DNA from: an uncultured bacterium
Lineage (GTDB): Bacteria; Latescibacterota; UBA2968; UBA8231
NCBI GenBank assembly: GCA_937942165.1
Contig: CALDFW010000124.1
Location: 1-32,762, forward strand
Reading direction: 5' to 3'
Length of the DNA stretch: 32,762 nucleotides
Shown here: positions 8,484 through 18,027 of the stretch, one piece after another
Layout of the letters: every line of letters begins with the position of its first letter
Numbering within the stretch: the first letter of the stretch is position 1
The notes under the pieces: generated by a model
Seen by the model: the letters and a program-made list of their open reading frames with translations, nothing else
Database searches by the model: none
Told to the model about the DNA's origin: nothing
Made by a program: the position numbers and the translations under genes

Positions 8484-8524
8484 CAAATCGCCCCGGTCCT
8501 ACGATAGAGAACCGGGGCGATTTG
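8484..8524. terminator. strong hairpin terminator between convergent genes
   Basis: A perfect 13-bp inverted repeat (8485-8497 with 8511-8523), with an additional C-G pair at 8484/8524 and a 13-base loop. The GC-rich stem is flanked by A and T bases that make it usable on either strand. It lies four bases after the dioxygenase stop and 27 bases beyond the minus-strand HTH gene's stop. The U-tract is short, so efficiency is uncertain. Confidence 0.8.
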
Positions 8525-8551
8525 TAGTCGCAGTATGTCTGAGCAGATAAC

Positions 8552-8740
8552 TTATACGTACTCTACGATGTCTGTTGGGAGGCAGTTGAGGTCGCGGCAG
8601 ATATTAGACAGAGTATAGGGATCCATACCGTCCGTGCCCCCGTCGACCGTTTTCTTTATGTGCTGATAGGTCGTCAAATTAATTTCGGGCTTTCTGTCTT
8701 CGAGTATCTGCTCAATTTCTTTTTTCTTGAAGCGTATCAT
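8552..8740 (-). CDS. small Cro/C1-type helix-turn-helix regulator
   Basis: A 62-aa protein resembling the compact Cro/C1 HTH family (HTH_26-like). The C-terminal TLSNICRDLNCLPTDIVEYV is close to the family's usual ending. The expected middle recognition region has a Gly-rich insertion (VDGGTDGMD), so the fold may be modified. I chose the ATG at 8740 because a GAGGAAG ribosome-binding site lies about eight bases upstream; a TTG at 8782 would add 14 residues. A near-consensus promoter lies upstream. It probably regulates its own promoter region, which it shares with the divergent phosphoesterase gene; this is inferred from position. Confidence 0.8.
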   Translation of the reverse strand: MIRFKKKEIEQILEDRKPEINLTTYQHIKKTVDGGTDGMDPYTLSNICRDLNCLPTDIVEYV

Positions 8741-8803
8741 GTATTGTGCTTCCTCGCCGCATAAAAGGGTTTCGTGGGTCAAGCCCAGCCTTAAATCGCT
8801 CTG

Positions 8804-8832
8804 ATAATAACATAGACTACGCTGATAGTCAA
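8804..8832 (-). promoter_or_regulatory. sigma-70-like promoter for the small HTH gene
   Basis: On the minus strand TTGACT (8827-8832) and TATTAT (8804-8809) are separated by exactly 17 bases, close to consensus. Transcription would start near 8797 and leave a leader of about 57 bases before the ATG at 8740. Confidence 0.65.
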
Positions 8833-8848
8833 AAAAGTTACGTCCGAC

Positions 8849-9595
8849 ATGCGCATATATGCTCTATCTGATTTACACGTTGATTTTGAGGAGAATTGGG
8901 AGTGGGTCAGAGCTATATCCCCAGTAGAATACCAAGGGGACGTGCTGATTGTGGCGGGTGACGTGACGCACAAAACAGAGCGCGTACTGCGGACATTTGA
9001 TACGCTGCGAGAACGGTTTCTTCGCGTTTTCTTTGTTCCGGGAAACCACGATTTATGGGTGCGGGGTGAGCGGGGGGATTCGTTGGAAAAACTAGATGCA
9101 CTGCGCTCTGTATGCGCAAAGTCTGGTGTCGACATGGAGCCCGCGGAAGTGAATGCCGTGCGCGTGGTCCCGCTGCTTTCATGGTATAGCAGCGAGTTTG
9201 ATCCGCGCTGCCAAGACCGTGCGGTTCCCGTTGCATGGGGAGACTATCGCTACTGTAAGTGGCCAGATGAGGTTGTCGAGATTGATCGCCATTTCTCCTC
9301 TATCAACAGGGAGCCGTCGAATGGAGATGGGCTAACGGTGAGTTTCTCTCATTTTCTCCCCCGGTGGGAACTGCTGCCCGATGTGACACACCTGCGATTT
9401 AAGGCGCTGCCTCTGGTTGCGGGCAGTGGCTTAATCGAACGACAGCTGCGCGCTTGGGGCGCGCACATACACGTGTTTGGCCACAGTCATATTCCCTGGG
9501 ATATGGAGCTTGATGGGGTTCGCTACGTGCAGCAACCGCTGGCGTATCCTAAAGAGCGGCGCGGACGTTCTCCTCGCCTAAAGCAAATCTATTAA
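8849..9595 (+). CDS. cytoplasmic metallophosphoesterase
   Basis: A calcineurin-like phosphoesterase with no signal peptide or membrane helix. Metal-site motifs are seen in order: Asp8-x-His10 (SDLH), Gly37-Asp38, Gly65-Asn66-His67-Asp68, a later histidine in SFSHFLP (~168), and GHSH near residue 212. The 248-aa length is normal for the family, and the order matches small metallophosphoesterases of unknown substrate rather than the nuclease or purple phosphatase branches. It diverges from the HTH gene and faces the ABC permease gene tail to tail, only 21 bases apart and without an evident terminator. Confidence 0.88.
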   Translation: MRIYALSDLHVDFEENWEWVRAISPVEYQGDVLIVAGDVTHKTERVLRTFDTLRERFLRVFFVPGNHDLWVRGERGDSLEKLDALRSVCAKSGVDMEPAEVNAVRVVPLLSWYSSEFDPRCQDRAVPVAWGDYRYCKWPDEVVEIDRHFSSINREPSNGDGLTVSFSHFLPRWELLPDVTHLRFKALPLVAGSGLIERQLRAWGAHIHVFGHSHIPWDMELDGVRYVQQPLAYPKERRGRSPRLKQIY

Positions 9596-9616
9596 ATGGG
9601 GAAGAGCGAAGGTGCT

Positions 9617-10864
9617 TTACTCGTAGCGGAGTGCATCGATCGGACTGAGCAGAGCGGCCTGACGTGCGGGATAGATACCAAAGCCTATGCCAACAGCTGC
9701 TGAAACGCCAAAGGCCAGAGCGATGGTCCAGGGTTGAACGATGGTTCGCCAGCCGGCATAGAGGGTGATAACTTCGGGAATCGCATAGCCGAGGATAACG
9801 CCAATTGTGCCGCCCAAGAGACTAACCATAAGAGATTCGACGAGGAATTGTGATAGGATGTCCTTGCGGCGTGCGCCGAGTGCTCGCCGAATGCCGATCT
9901 CTCGCGTGCGTTCCAAGACGGAGGCGAGCATGATGTTCATGATGCCAATGCCACCAACCAACAGAGATATACCCGCAATACACCCCATGACGACGTTAAA
10001 TATTTGCTGCGTTTTTTGACTCTGACGCAGCAACTCCTCGGGAATAGCAATTTTAAAATCCTCAACTCCACGGTGTCGCCGGTTCATGATGGCGCGCACG
10101 ATTGTTGCCGCTTCTGACAGACTTTCAGAATCGGTTACCTTGACCGTGATCTGCGTAAGTTCCGCCTCGTCATTGGCAAATTGGAAGCGTCGCAGCACGG
10201 TCGTGAGGGGAACGTAGATGTCTTCATCCGTGTTGCGAACTTCAAGCACGCCGCCAATCTTGCCTCCGGCCGCTCCTTTGTCCTCGAGCACGCCAATTAC
10301 CGTAAACCACTGGCTGCGAATTTTTACGCGCTGTCCAATTGGATCTTTAAAAAAGAACAGGGCGCGCTTCGCGTCGCTGCCCAACACGCAAACGCGTCGC
10401 GTTTCTGTTACATCTTCTGCGCTGAAAAATACGCCACTGCTCATACGGGCGTTGAGCACAGTTAGATACTCTGGAGTTGTGCCGACGACCATGGTATTAA
10501 AGGTGTTGCTTCCGGCCAACGCCTTGCTTTTGAACTCGCGTTGCGGGGTAACGTATTCAGCTAGGGGGAAAATGCGCTGTATGGCCTCTGCATCCTCTCG
10601 GCTCAATCCCTGCGAAAGATTGCGGTCGCTGTTTATGGCATCTTCTAGTCCATCTTCGCTCTTGTCCCAATGCTGTACGATGATGTTGCTTATGCCCATC
10701 TGCCGTATTTGCTCTAGCGATTCCTGTTTAGCTCCTTCTCCGATGGAGAGCATGGCAATTACGGCGGCCACGCCAAATATGATGCCGAGCATCGTGAGTA
10801 GGGTGCGCAGCTTGTGGGATGTGAGTCCTACGATACTCAGAGCTGCAGTCTCGCGTAGGTTCAT
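9617..10864 (-). CDS. MacB/FtsX-type ABC transporter permease
   Basis: This is the membrane subunit of a mechanotransmitting (type VII) ABC exporter. Helix 1 lies at about 21-41, a large periplasmic MacB_PCD domain fills ~45-285, and three helices lie near 291-311, 341-361 and 376-398. The conserved cytoplasmic stretch RTREIGIRRALGARR precedes the third helix, and the protein ends in the family's Pro-Ile-Asp-Ala-Leu-Arg-Tyr-Glu. Unlike E. coli MacB, the ATPase is a separate gene (13449-14153). Its ATG directly follows the TAG of the upstream adaptor gene with no gap. It is the last gene of a five-gene operon. The exported substrate is unknown. Confidence 0.93.
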   Translation of the reverse strand: MNLRETAALSIVGLTSHKLRTLLTMLGIIFGVAAVIAMLSIGEGAKQESLEQIRQMGISNIIVQHWDKSEDGLEDAINSDRNLSQGLSREDAEAIQRIFPLAEYVTPQREFKSKALAGSNTFNTMVVGTTPEYLTVLNARMSSGVFFSAEDVTETRRVCVLGSDAKRALFFFKDPIGQRVKIRSQWFTVIGVLEDKGAAGGKIGGVLEVRNTDEDIYVPLTTVLRRFQFANDEAELTQITVKVTDSESLSEAATIVRAIMNRRHRGVEDFKIAIPEELLRQSQKTQQIFNVVMGCIAGISLLVGGIGIMNIMLASVLERTREIGIRRALGARRKDILSQFLVESLMVSLLGGTIGVILGYAIPEVITLYAGWRTIVQPWTIALAFGVSAAVGIGFGIYPARQAALLSPIDALRYE

Positions 10865-12238
10865 CTACTGCAGATCCCCCGCGGGCTGGGTCCCGCTCTT
10901 AGCCGTGCCGCTGATGTCATCGCCCAGTAGAGTCGGGTCGTGTAGGGTAACGCGATCGTCGGGGGCGAGGCCATCCTCGACAACGACGTAGTTATCGTTG
11001 CGTTTGCCCAGATCGACCTCTGTTTCCTCAGTCTGGCCATCAACCAGACGATAGACAACGGTGCGGCCTTCCTTTTCGAAGACGGCATCTAGAGGCACGT
11101 AGAGCGGTAGGGGAGCGGATTGCGCTAGGACTTCTTGGCTGGGGGGGGGCTGAATTGAGTCCGTCTTAATCGTTGGGCGGGGAGGGATGGTTTCAATTAT
11201 GACTTCACTTGTAGCCGTCATTCCCGGGCGGAGGCGCTCATCCTGCTGGTCTATCTCAATCGTTATGTCAAAGACCTTGACGTTTTTCTCGCCTTCTTTC
11301 TCCCGTCCTAGGGTCGCAATATTAGTTACCACTCCGGTGAAGCTAGGCCCCGGCAGCGCGTCGAGTCGGACCGTGGCGTATTGGCCGACGGACAGTTTGT
11401 CGACATCTACTTCGTTTACGTACGTTTTAACCTGCATTTTAGACAGGTCGGGCAGGGAGATGATATTAACGCCCCCCCAAATATTATCGCCTACGCGTAT
11501 TTTTTCTGGTCCACTGCCTTTCCATACCTTGCCGTATACAACGAGGCCGGGTTTTTCCGCATTGATTGTGATGGCTTCTATTTCTTTGTTTGTCCTGTCC
11601 AAGTCTCGCTGCTGACGCTCAATGTTTAGCTCGCGTTTCTTGATTTCAGCGGCGTTGACCACGCGTTGGGCCGCGAGTCTCTCCACGGCCTGCTGGTAGT
11701 TCAGTTGGGCTTTGCGGGCTTCGATTTGTGCGCGTTCTTTCTCCACTGTTGCTTCAAAAGCCATTCGTTCAACCTGTAGTTCGGCCAGGCGCAGGTTGGC
11801 TTCCTCATTTTCTATGGCAGCTTTTAGCCCCGCAATATCTGCTTTCTGTGTGGCCTGAGTCTTTTCCAATTCGGCGCGTGCTTGCTCTAGCTGCTGTTCG
11901 TCATCGGCTAGTCGTTTCTGAAATTCGGTCGGTTCAAACTGGACGAGGAGGTCGCCGATGTCGACCTGTTCACCCTCGGGGAACAGGTGCGTAACCTTGA
12001 GCTCGCCTCGCACTCGGGGGGCAACGATGTTTTCCGCTTTTACGGCCTCTAACTCACCCCCCTTGAGGTTGAGAGAGATGATGAATTCGCCCTGTTCGAC
12101 GGGGTAAGTGACGGTTTCGGAAGTCTCTTTGTCACTGGGGAATGCAAACCAGAACAGAGCGGCCACTAGCAGGATGGGGACTGCCATAAGGCTGCGTTGT
12201 ATTCCGCGTTCTTTCTTTGGTGATTCTTTTGCAGGCAA
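10865..12238 (-). CDS. periplasmic adaptor (MacA/HlyD family), second of two
   Basis: This is a membrane-fusion protein linking the ABC permease to an outer-membrane channel. A basic N-terminus is followed by one anchor helix (about 18-35). The biotinyl-lipoyl-like half-motifs flank a long coiled coil (about 105-210), then comes the stretch KPGLVVYGKV...VGDNIWGG...LPDLSKMQV, then beta-barrel and membrane-proximal domains. The start is TTG at 12238, which gives the basic tail expected before an anchor; an ATG 17 codons on would remove it. It is clearly related to the neighbouring 393-aa adaptor (shared VDIGDL and GDNIWGG motifs). No TolC-like channel gene is in the window. Confidence 0.92.
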   Translation of the reverse strand: MPAKESPKKERGIQRSLMAVPILLVAALFWFAFPSDKETSETVTYPVEQGEFIISLNLKGGELEAVKAENIVAPRVRGELKVTHLFPEGEQVDIGDLLVQFEPTEFQKRLADDEQQLEQARAELEKTQATQKADIAGLKAAIENEEANLRLAELQVERMAFEATVEKERAQIEARKAQLNYQQAVERLAAQRVVNAAEIKKRELNIERQQRDLDRTNKEIEAITINAEKPGLVVYGKVWKGSGPEKIRVGDNIWGGVNIISLPDLSKMQVKTYVNEVDVDKLSVGQYATVRLDALPGPSFTGVVTNIATLGREKEGEKNVKVFDITIEIDQQDERLRPGMTATSEVIIETIPPRPTIKTDSIQPPPSQEVLAQSAPLPLYVPLDAVFEKEGRTVVYRLVDGQTEETEVDLGKRNDNYVVVEDGLAPDDRVTLHDPTLLGDDISGTAKSGTQPAGDLQ

Positions 12239-12270
12239 GGTGAAAACGTTCCTTTCGCCGGATGCGCGTT

Positions 12271-13452
12271 TTATTGCAGAGGGACCAGCGAAATCTGATC
12301 ACCTTCGCTCAGGCCGCTATCCACTAGCGCTGCGCTACTGTTGCGCGAGCCTAGGAAAACTTCTACTGGATGGAGATTCTCACCGTCAACGCGATATACA
12401 TAGCGCTTTTCCTCGCGGTATACAACGGCAGATAGTGGAACAGAAAGTTCCTCTTCGTGGTGTTCAATGACGACGGCAACTTCGGCAGACATGCCGGGTT
12501 TCAACCGATTATCTTCTTCGCTGATATCGATGAGCATTTCAAAAACGCGGATATCTCTTGCATCGGGTTGGGGGGTTGCCATAGGTGCAATATGAGAGAC
12601 CAAGCCGTGGAAAACAGGTCCTGGAAAGGCCTCTAGGCGAATGGATGCTTTTTGACCTATCGCCATGCGCTTGATGTCCATTTCACCGACGAGGCAGCGG
12701 ACCTGCATTTTTGATAAGTCAGGTAAATCAATCAAGGCGTGTCCGCCCCAGATATTGTCTCCGACGGCCACTTTGGATTGTCCCTGGGCTCCTGGCTTGC
12801 GAATTTTACGATAGACGACGATGCCGGGTTTAGCTGCGTATACGCGCGTTCGTTCAAAGTTGCTGCGCGCTCGATCGTAGCGAAGCTGCCGGCGCGAAAT
12901 GTTGTGCTGATGGCTTTGAAAATCAACGCGATTAATCACTTCCTGTGCCGTGGAATCTTCTCGCACTTCTGCCAAACTCCGGTGCGCTTTCTCCATAGTG
13001 ATGCGCGCTTGCTCTTGGTCGATGGGAGAGGAGAAACGCTGGCGCTCCACGTTGAGTTCGGCCAGGCGTAGGGCCGCTTCCTGCTGTTCAATTTTGCGTT
13101 TCAAGTCAGCCAGGCGTTGGTTTCGCTGGGCTTTGGCTTTTTCAAAGTTTGACTGGGCCTCGACCAACTGAGCTTCGCGGTTACTCATGTCATCGATAAA
13201 CTCAGCTGGATCAAATTGAATCACCAGATCGCCTATGTCGACTTGGCTCCCTTCCGCCGCTAAATCCGTTATTTTGAGCCGCCCGCCAATGCGGGGAGAA
13301 GTTATGACCTCGCCGTCAGCTGCTTGAACTTCACCCCCTTCAAAATGCGTCACGGAAAACGGGCCGCGCTGAACGGTATACAGGGGTATGTTCGCCGTAT
13401 CGTCGCTGCATGCGACGAGAACAAGCACACAGAAGTAGGCGAGCCTTTTCAT
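12271..13452 (-). CDS. lipoprotein periplasmic adaptor (MacA/HlyD family), first of two
   Basis: A second membrane-fusion protein of the same exporter. The first 15 residues are a lipoprotein signal ending in Leu-Val-Ala-Cys15; Ser16-Asp17 follow, and in enterobacteria an Asp right after the Cys favours inner-membrane retention, but here it is one residue later. A split lipoyl domain and a coiled coil (~90-185) follow, then the [10 protein letters not shown]...VGDNIWGG...LPDLSKMQV block shared with its neighbour. Its ATG overlaps the ATPase gene's TGA (four bases), so they are probably translated together. The gap to the next adaptor is 32 bases. The pair may form a mixed hexamer or serve different stages; neither can be told from sequence. 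Confidence 0.92.
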   Translation of the reverse strand: MKRLAYFCVLVLVACSDDTANIPLYTVQRGPFSVTHFEGGEVQAADGEVITSPRIGGRLKITDLAAEGSQVDIGDLVIQFDPAEFIDDMSNREAQLVEAQSNFEKAKAQRNQRLADLKRKIEQQEAALRLAELNVERQRFSSPIDQEQARITMEKAHRSLAEVREDSTAQEVINRVDFQSHQHNISRRQLRYDRARSNFERTRVYAAKPGIVVYRKIRKPGAQGQSKVAVGDNIWGGHALIDLPDLSKMQVRCLVGEMDIKRMAIGQKASIRLEAFPGPVFHGLVSHIAPMATPQPDARDIRVFEMLIDISEEDNRLKPGMSAEVAVVIEHHEEELSVPLSAVVYREEKRYVYRVDGENLHPVEVFLGSRNSSAALVDSGLSEGDQISLVPLQ

Positions 13453-14153
13453 GTGCGACGCTCCGGAGATACGGGCTCGTCGCGCTCGACCACGCCGTCG
13501 CGAAAACGCACGATCCGATGACTGTAGCAGGCGATTTCTTCTTCGTGCGTGACCAGTATAATCGTGTTTCCCTGAGCGTGCAGTTGGCGAAATAGCTCCA
13601 TAATTTCTTTACCCGTGCGCGTGTCGAGTGCGCCCGTTGGTTCGTCGGCCAGGATGATGGCCGGATCGTTGACTAGGGCGCGCGCAATAGCCACGCGCTG
13701 GCGTTGACCCCCGGAAAGTTCGTTGGGACGATGGTGCATGCGGTCTGCAAGGCCCACAGATTCTAGGGCGTTTACAGCGCGGTCGCGTCGCTCTGACGGT
13801 GGAACGCTGCTGTAGACTAAGGGCAGCTCGACGTTGTCTAGCGCGTCCGAGCGCGGCAGTAAGTTAAACGTTTGAAACACAAAGCCGATCTCGCGATTTC
13901 GTATATGAGCGAGTGCATCATCGTCCATTTCGCTAACCTGCTGCCCGTTGAGTTCGTACTGACCTGAAGACGATACATCAAGACACCCTAAAATATTGAG
14001 CAGCGTTGATTTACCCGATCCGGAGGGGCCCATAATGGCGACGTACTCGTTTACATCAATGTCGAGCGAGAGGCCGCGCAGCGCATGAACCTGCGTTGCA
14101 CCCATATCGTACGTTTTGACTAGGTCGCGAATTTGAATGACGGATGCGTTCAT
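13449..14153 (-). CDS. ABC transporter ATPase (MacB/LolD type)
   Basis: This is the ATP-binding subunit of the exporter. All motifs are present: Walker [10 protein letters not shown] at 42-50, Q-loop Gln94, signature LSGGQ at 146-150, Walker B ILADE with catalytic Glu171, D-loop after ALD, and switch His203. At 234 aa it is a stand-alone ATPase of the LolD/MacB/FtsE group, working with the FtsX-like permease at the operon's end. It overlaps both neighbours by four bases (ATGA), a strong sign of a single operon. The pairing with periplasmic adaptors indicates export or efflux rather than lipoprotein sorting. Confidence 0.96.
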   Translation of the reverse strand: MNASVIQIRDLVKTYDMGATQVHALRGLSLDIDVNEYVAIMGPSGSGKSTLLNILGCLDVSSSGQYELNGQQVSEMDDDALAHIRNREIGFVFQTFNLLPRSDALDNVELPLVYSSVPPSERRDRAVNALESVGLADRMHHRPNELSGGQRQRVAIARALVNDPAIILADEPTGALDTRTGKEIMELFRQLHAQGNTIILVTHEEEIACYSHRIVRFRDGVVERDEPVSPERRT

Positions 14154-14800
14154 TCTAAGGACTTTAGGCTAGTTTGGGGTGCCCAGCCACTCACGAGCGA
14201 TGAGGGTTGTCGAACTTCTATCCAGCCGCTCTCGTATCCTTCAACGAGTAAGACCGTTCCTTGGGATACGAAAGCACCTTTTGCTGCTGGCAACGTATTG
14301 GGTGCAGAGGAGAGCGCGATATCTTCAAGGGTGATAACCATGCGAGCGATAAATGAGTCAACGGTGTGCGTAAAACTTTCCAAGGCATCGCGGGCATAGT
14401 CGTTGGCCGGATCGATCCGAACCGCAGCTAAGCTACTGTAGCGCCAAGTGATGTCAATGCTGGGGGAAGCATTGCTGCGGAGACGGTCAATAAAGGGCCG
14501 ACCGTCTAAGGTGGGGGGACCTTCGACCTCATAAACGGCCGTAACGAGAGTTTCGCTGTCTGGGTTTTGAGGACTGGGTTGGACGTGCCAGCGGAGCAGA
14601 TGCCCTCCGGCGTAATTTTCCAGAATGTAGGCCGTGGTTACTTCTTCGTAGGTCGCCGTTATCCCCCTGTATGAGCATTCTGCTTTCCGCAGAGAGGAGA
14701 GGTCGTTGCCGATAGCTCGCTGGGGTGCAGAGCTGGCAAGGGGTGCTAAGATAAGCGCTAGGCTCAGGGCATAAGCCGCTGGATGCGTAAAAAGGTGCAC
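14150..14800 (-). CDS. exported protein with a C-terminal SH3-like domain
   Basis: I do not recognise a named family. The first gene of the ABC exporter operon, 216 aa, starts with GTG at 14800; a stop two codons upstream excludes most alternatives. A signal peptide (~1-25, ending Ala-Ser-Ser-Ala) implies export. Residues ~165-212 look like a bacterial SH3 barrel (the [22 protein letters not shown] stretch, then SGWAP). The middle part has no recognised motif. SH3b domains often bind cell-wall or protein ligands, so it may be a periplasmic accessory of the exporter; that is inference. A four-base overlap joins it to the ATPase gene. Confidence 0.8.
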   Translation of the reverse strand: MHLFTHPAAYALSLALILAPLASSAPQRAIGNDLSSLRKAECSYRGITATYEEVTTAYILENYAGGHLLRWHVQPSPQNPDSETLVTAVYEVEGPPTLDGRPFIDRLRSNASPSIDITWRYSSLAAVRIDPANDYARDALESFTHTVDSFIARMVITLEDIALSSAPNTLPAAKGAFVSQGTVLLVEGYESGWIEVRQPSSLVSGWAPQTSLKSLE

Positions 14801-14842
14801 AGGTATTTATACGTCGATTGGCTGTCTGTTTTGTTTAAGAGA

Positions 14843-14871
14843 ATCGTATCGCGAAGGGTGTGCATTGTCAA
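14843..14871 (-). promoter_or_regulatory. sigma-70-like promoter for the ABC exporter operon
   Basis: On the minus strand a perfect TTGACA (14866-14871) and TACGAT (14843-14848) are spaced by 17 bases. The expected start is near 14836, about 36 bases before the GTG at 14800. The rest of the gap to 14999 shows nothing I can name. Confidence 0.6.
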
Positions 14872-14999
14872 GCGCGAGGAGGGTAGAATCATCGAGACAA
14901 CAGGTCGAGAAATTACAGGGTGAAAATTGACCTGAGTGCGCATTTTCGTTGAAATGGGATTGAATACTTAGGGCTGTAAAAAAAGAGCGAAAAAGAGCG

Positions 15000-16949
15000 T
15001 TAGACCCAATAGATGTTATTGTCCGTCATCCCCGTGAAGAAATCTACAATTAGCCAAAAGCCTGCTACGGCGAACTGCCCGAGAATGAGCCCGAGGAAAA
15101 ACGGCCGCGCGCGCTGGAACAGCGTTGGACCCCCATAGCGCAAAATTAGGCTCTTGATAAGCCAGGCTAAGAAAACGCTGAAGGAAATATAGTTGGTCAT
15201 CGAAATGGTGCTCACGGCAAAACCCAAAGGATGGAGCGGCCACCATAAAAAGTGCTGGCGCGCTAGCATGAGTAGCCCCATAACGGTGCCTCCGGACAGC
15301 GTAGAAATCCATCCGGTGATATTGGGCCCCTGCGGATCGTTGAGATGTCCACTGATAAAGTTAAATGGGTAGACCGGACCGCCTGTGGGACCAAAAAACC
15401 AGCCGTTTAGGTTGATTCCACCATATTCGTAGCTCAAGTAGAGCACGGTGACGATAGAAGTGCCCATGCTGATGAGTATGGATAGAGCTATAGCGCCAAA
15501 TAGACTGCGCTTGTGTCGACCAAGTGTGTCCTCGGCAAGCTTGAGGCCGTTGGCACAGGACGCGAGGACAAAGGTTCGGATGTCTGCCGCCCAAACAAAG
15601 GTAAAGCCAAGGGCCGTCAGCGTATGTGGGCCTAAAACGGTATTGCCCAATCCCGAAGTGACAAAGTCAGAGGCGATTAGCGGCGCGCGCGCTGCGGCGA
15701 TTCCTCCCTCAGCCACGACGCGCGTCACGGCGATAAAGAGCAAGTACATCGCGGTTAGGTAAATGGGTAGGACCCACCAAGCCATGCCGGCCAGCCACAG
15801 CCAGCCGAAAATAAAGAGATTGCTGATGAGTAAACCGAATACGGCCGTGCGGTAGGAGAGCATTTCTTCGGAGTCGTCGATGGAGGGGTCGCCCTTTATA
15901 GCTTTCCGCCAAACATCGGCCAAGTGAGGTTTGGCCGTCCACAGGCCAAAGATTGCCAGGACCAGCATGGCCCCCATGCCCTGATGGGCTAAGACGGGGA
16001 AGGATGCGGCGTAGTAGAGCTTTTGTGTGCTGGTGATGCCCAAAATGCCAAAGATACCTTCTTGTACTCTCGCCAGCAGGTTAAAAAACCAGATGGCAAA
16101 GGCAATCTCCAAATTGACGAAATAGGAGAAGCCCAACATGGGAAAAGAGAGCACGATCTGCAGGGCCGTAGCGTTGCGAAAGAGAGGTATACTCGTCTGC
16201 AGATTGACACTCGGAATGAAGTTGTAGTAATTGTGCAGCGCGCGCAGTGATCCCACGATAAAAGGCAGGGCGAAGCCAATCCACATAAGGCCACTTTTAA
16301 AGAAGGGCTTTATGATAGAGGGGCGCTCTCCGTCCTCGATCATGGCCATGGGCACCTGTACGAGAGGGAATGCCAGTCGCTCGCGCACGATCCACTGCCG
16401 GCGCAGCACCACGCTAATACAGATCATCGAGAAGTAGATGGACAGAATCAGCGGCATCCACGCGACAAGGGGTTTAAGCCAAACGGCCCAAGGTAGCGCG
16501 TAGTTTCTTGGGGCCCCTTCGTAAAAGAACTTAACCGCTTCGTAATCCTGTGGGACCAACCAGGTTTGTATGTAGGGGTGAATCAGTTGGTTCCACTCGT
16601 TTTCTGGGCTGGCGTAGTAGACGGCGCCGCTGATAATGGGGAGCAGGTATTCTGTGAGACCCATCGTTGGGATCGCGCAGCCGACGATGCCCATTATGTA
16701 CACGACGGCCAGTTCCTGCCGGTGGAAGGCCAGGCGAGGATGAAGGAGGCCGAGGAACGTGTGCACGAAAAAGACGAAAACAAAAAATAGAAAGATGGCG
16801 CCAGCGGTGCTGAAGTCGAGAGCCATATAGGATCCGCGCAGCACCATGTTGCCGTAGGGGGCTCCAACGCTGATACAGAAAGCGATTAGGGCGCCAGCCA
16901 GGAGGGAGCGGAAAGTGACACCTGAGACGGGAGTTTGCATTTCACTCAT
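15000..16949 (-). CDS. large polytopic membrane protein (DUF6785/OPT-like)
   Basis: A 649-aa, very hydrophobic protein with roughly 12-15 membrane helices. It resembles the DUF6785 family (often with DUF6784) found repeatedly in Latescibacteria-, Poribacteria- and planctomycete-type genomes and distantly like oligopeptide transporters. Recognisable stretches are the N-terminal helix containing a Gly-Ala-Pro-Tyr-Gly motif, the HRQELAVVYIMG loop (~76-87) and the TRVVAEGGI block (~415). Its role is not established; transport of an organic solute is likely. The gene runs divergently from an aldo/keto reductase and a sugar-type oxidoreductase 76 bases away, which suggests carbohydrate uptake. Confidence 0.82.
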   Translation of the reverse strand: MSEMQTPVSGVTFRSLLAGALIAFCISVGAPYGNMVLRGSYMALDFSTAGAIFLFFVFVFFVHTFLGLLHPRLAFHRQELAVVYIMGIVGCAIPTMGLTEYLLPIISGAVYYASPENEWNQLIHPYIQTWLVPQDYEAVKFFYEGAPRNYALPWAVWLKPLVAWMPLILSIYFSMICISVVLRRQWIVRERLAFPLVQVPMAMIEDGERPSIIKPFFKSGLMWIGFALPFIVGSLRALHNYYNFIPSVNLQTSIPLFRNATALQIVLSFPMLGFSYFVNLEIAFAIWFFNLLARVQEGIFGILGITSTQKLYYAASFPVLAHQGMGAMLVLAIFGLWTAKPHLADVWRKAIKGDPSIDDSEEMLSYRTAVFGLLISNLFIFGWLWLAGMAWWVLPIYLTAMYLLFIAVTRVVAEGGIAAARAPLIASDFVTSGLGNTVLGPHTLTALGFTFVWAADIRTFVLASCANGLKLAEDTLGRHKRSLFGAIALSILISMGTSIVTVLYLSYEYGGINLNGWFFGPTGGPVYPFNFISGHLNDPQGPNITGWISTLSGGTVMGLLMLARQHFLWWPLHPLGFAVSTISMTNYISFSVFLAWLIKSLILRYGGPTLFQRARPFFLGLILGQFAVAGFWLIVDFFTGMTDNNIYWV

Positions 16950-17025
16950 CAGTGCACCGCAGTGAAAACTTGGTTTAGAACGGGGCGGGATCTATCCGCT
17001 TCCCATTGAAGATAAGGCTCGGACA

Positions 17026-18015
17026 ATGTCATTTCAACAAGGGCAGAAACGCACAATGGAATATCGCAGGTTGGGGCGAACAGAGTTGGAGTGTAGTGCG
17101 GTTGGTTTAGGGACGTGGGCATTCAACTCGTCCGTCTACGGTCCAGTGGACAGGACGGCAGCGATCCAAGCCATCGACGCGGCGCGAGAGGTCGGTATAA
17201 ATCTTTTTGATACGGCCCCGCTGTATGGAACGGGCGAAGAGGACGGCATTGCCGAATCCGTTCTTGGCTCGGGACTGCGCGGATGTCGAAAAGATGTCAT
17301 CATTTCGACTAAATTTGGACGCAAGCCGACAGAGGGTAACAAGGCCAATTTTAACGGCCGCTATGCGCGTCAATCCGTAGAGGAGAGTCTCAAGAGGCTG
17401 GGGACAGACTATATCGACTTATTGTTTTTCCACTCACCCTTTTCTCCTCGGGAAATAGACGACGACGTATGGGAGAGCCTGGCTCGCCTAAAAAGAGAAG
17501 GAAAAGTTCGGTTTATCGGTCATTCCATATCGAAGTTCGAGGATACGCAAGAGATGGCTCGCACCTGGGCCGAAGAGCGTAAAATCGACGTGATACAAGT
17601 CGTTTATAGTTTGCTAAATCGCGAAGCCGAAGCGCTGATTGGTGAACTTGGTAAGGCCGGTGTAGGAGTCGTCGCACGCGAGTCGTTGGCCAATGGTTTT
17701 CTGTCGGGGAAGGTACGTCGCGATAGCACGTTTCCGGCCGGGACGCTCAATGCGCGCTACACGCGTGAGGAGGTCGAAGCGCGGGTTGATCGGGTCGAAG
17801 CGCTGTCTTTCCTCGTGCGCGAGCCGATTGAGAGCATGCCACAGGCCGCGCTGCGCTGGGTGTTGGACAATCCGTGCGTGTCCCTCGTTTTAACGGGAGC
17901 AAAAAGTGCAGCGGAAGTGCGAGACGGTGCGCGGGCGTCACAGTGGCCGTCCTACAGTCGAGAAGAAATGGATCGAGCTGCTCTGCTTCATATCAGCGAT
18001 TTTGCTGCGGCTTAG
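17026..18015 (+). CDS. aldo/keto reductase
   Basis: An NADPH-dependent (beta/alpha)8-barrel oxidoreductase of the cytoplasm acting on carbonyl or sugar substrates. The catalytic tetrad is seen as Asp62, Tyr67, Lys96 and His136, within FDTAPLYG, ISTKFG and LLFFHSP. The C-terminal half keeps the cofactor-binding stretch near NPCVSLVLTGAKS. The start at 17026 has AAGG eight bases upstream; an ATG ten codons on (MEYRRLG) would also make a normal N-terminus. It starts the transcription unit divergent from the DUF6785 gene and is 12 bases from the second Gfo/Idh/MocA gene, with which it is likely coexpressed. Confidence 0.92.
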   Translation: MSFQQGQKRTMEYRRLGRTELECSAVGLGTWAFNSSVYGPVDRTAAIQAIDAAREVGINLFDTAPLYGTGEEDGIAESVLGSGLRGCRKDVIISTKFGRKPTEGNKANFNGRYARQSVEESLKRLGTDYIDLLFFHSPFSPREIDDDVWESLARLKREGKVRFIGHSISKFEDTQEMARTWAEERKIDVIQVVYSLLNREAEALIGELGKAGVGVVARESLANGFLSGKVRRDSTFPAGTLNARYTREEVEARVDRVEALSFLVREPIESMPQAALRWVLDNPCVSLVLTGAKSAAEVRDGARASQWPSYSREEMDRAALLHISDFAAA

Positions 18016-18027
18016 GAAGGATTGCAT

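Noticed and set aside
8552-9595. Toxin-antitoxin pair formed by the HTH gene and the metallophosphoesterase
   Set aside because: The genes are divergent, not cotranscribed, and the phosphoesterase has no toxin-family features.
10218-10991. 257-aa plus-strand frame antisense to the permease gene
   Set aside because: Ser/Arg/Pro-rich translation opposite strongly coding MacB sequence; a shadow frame.
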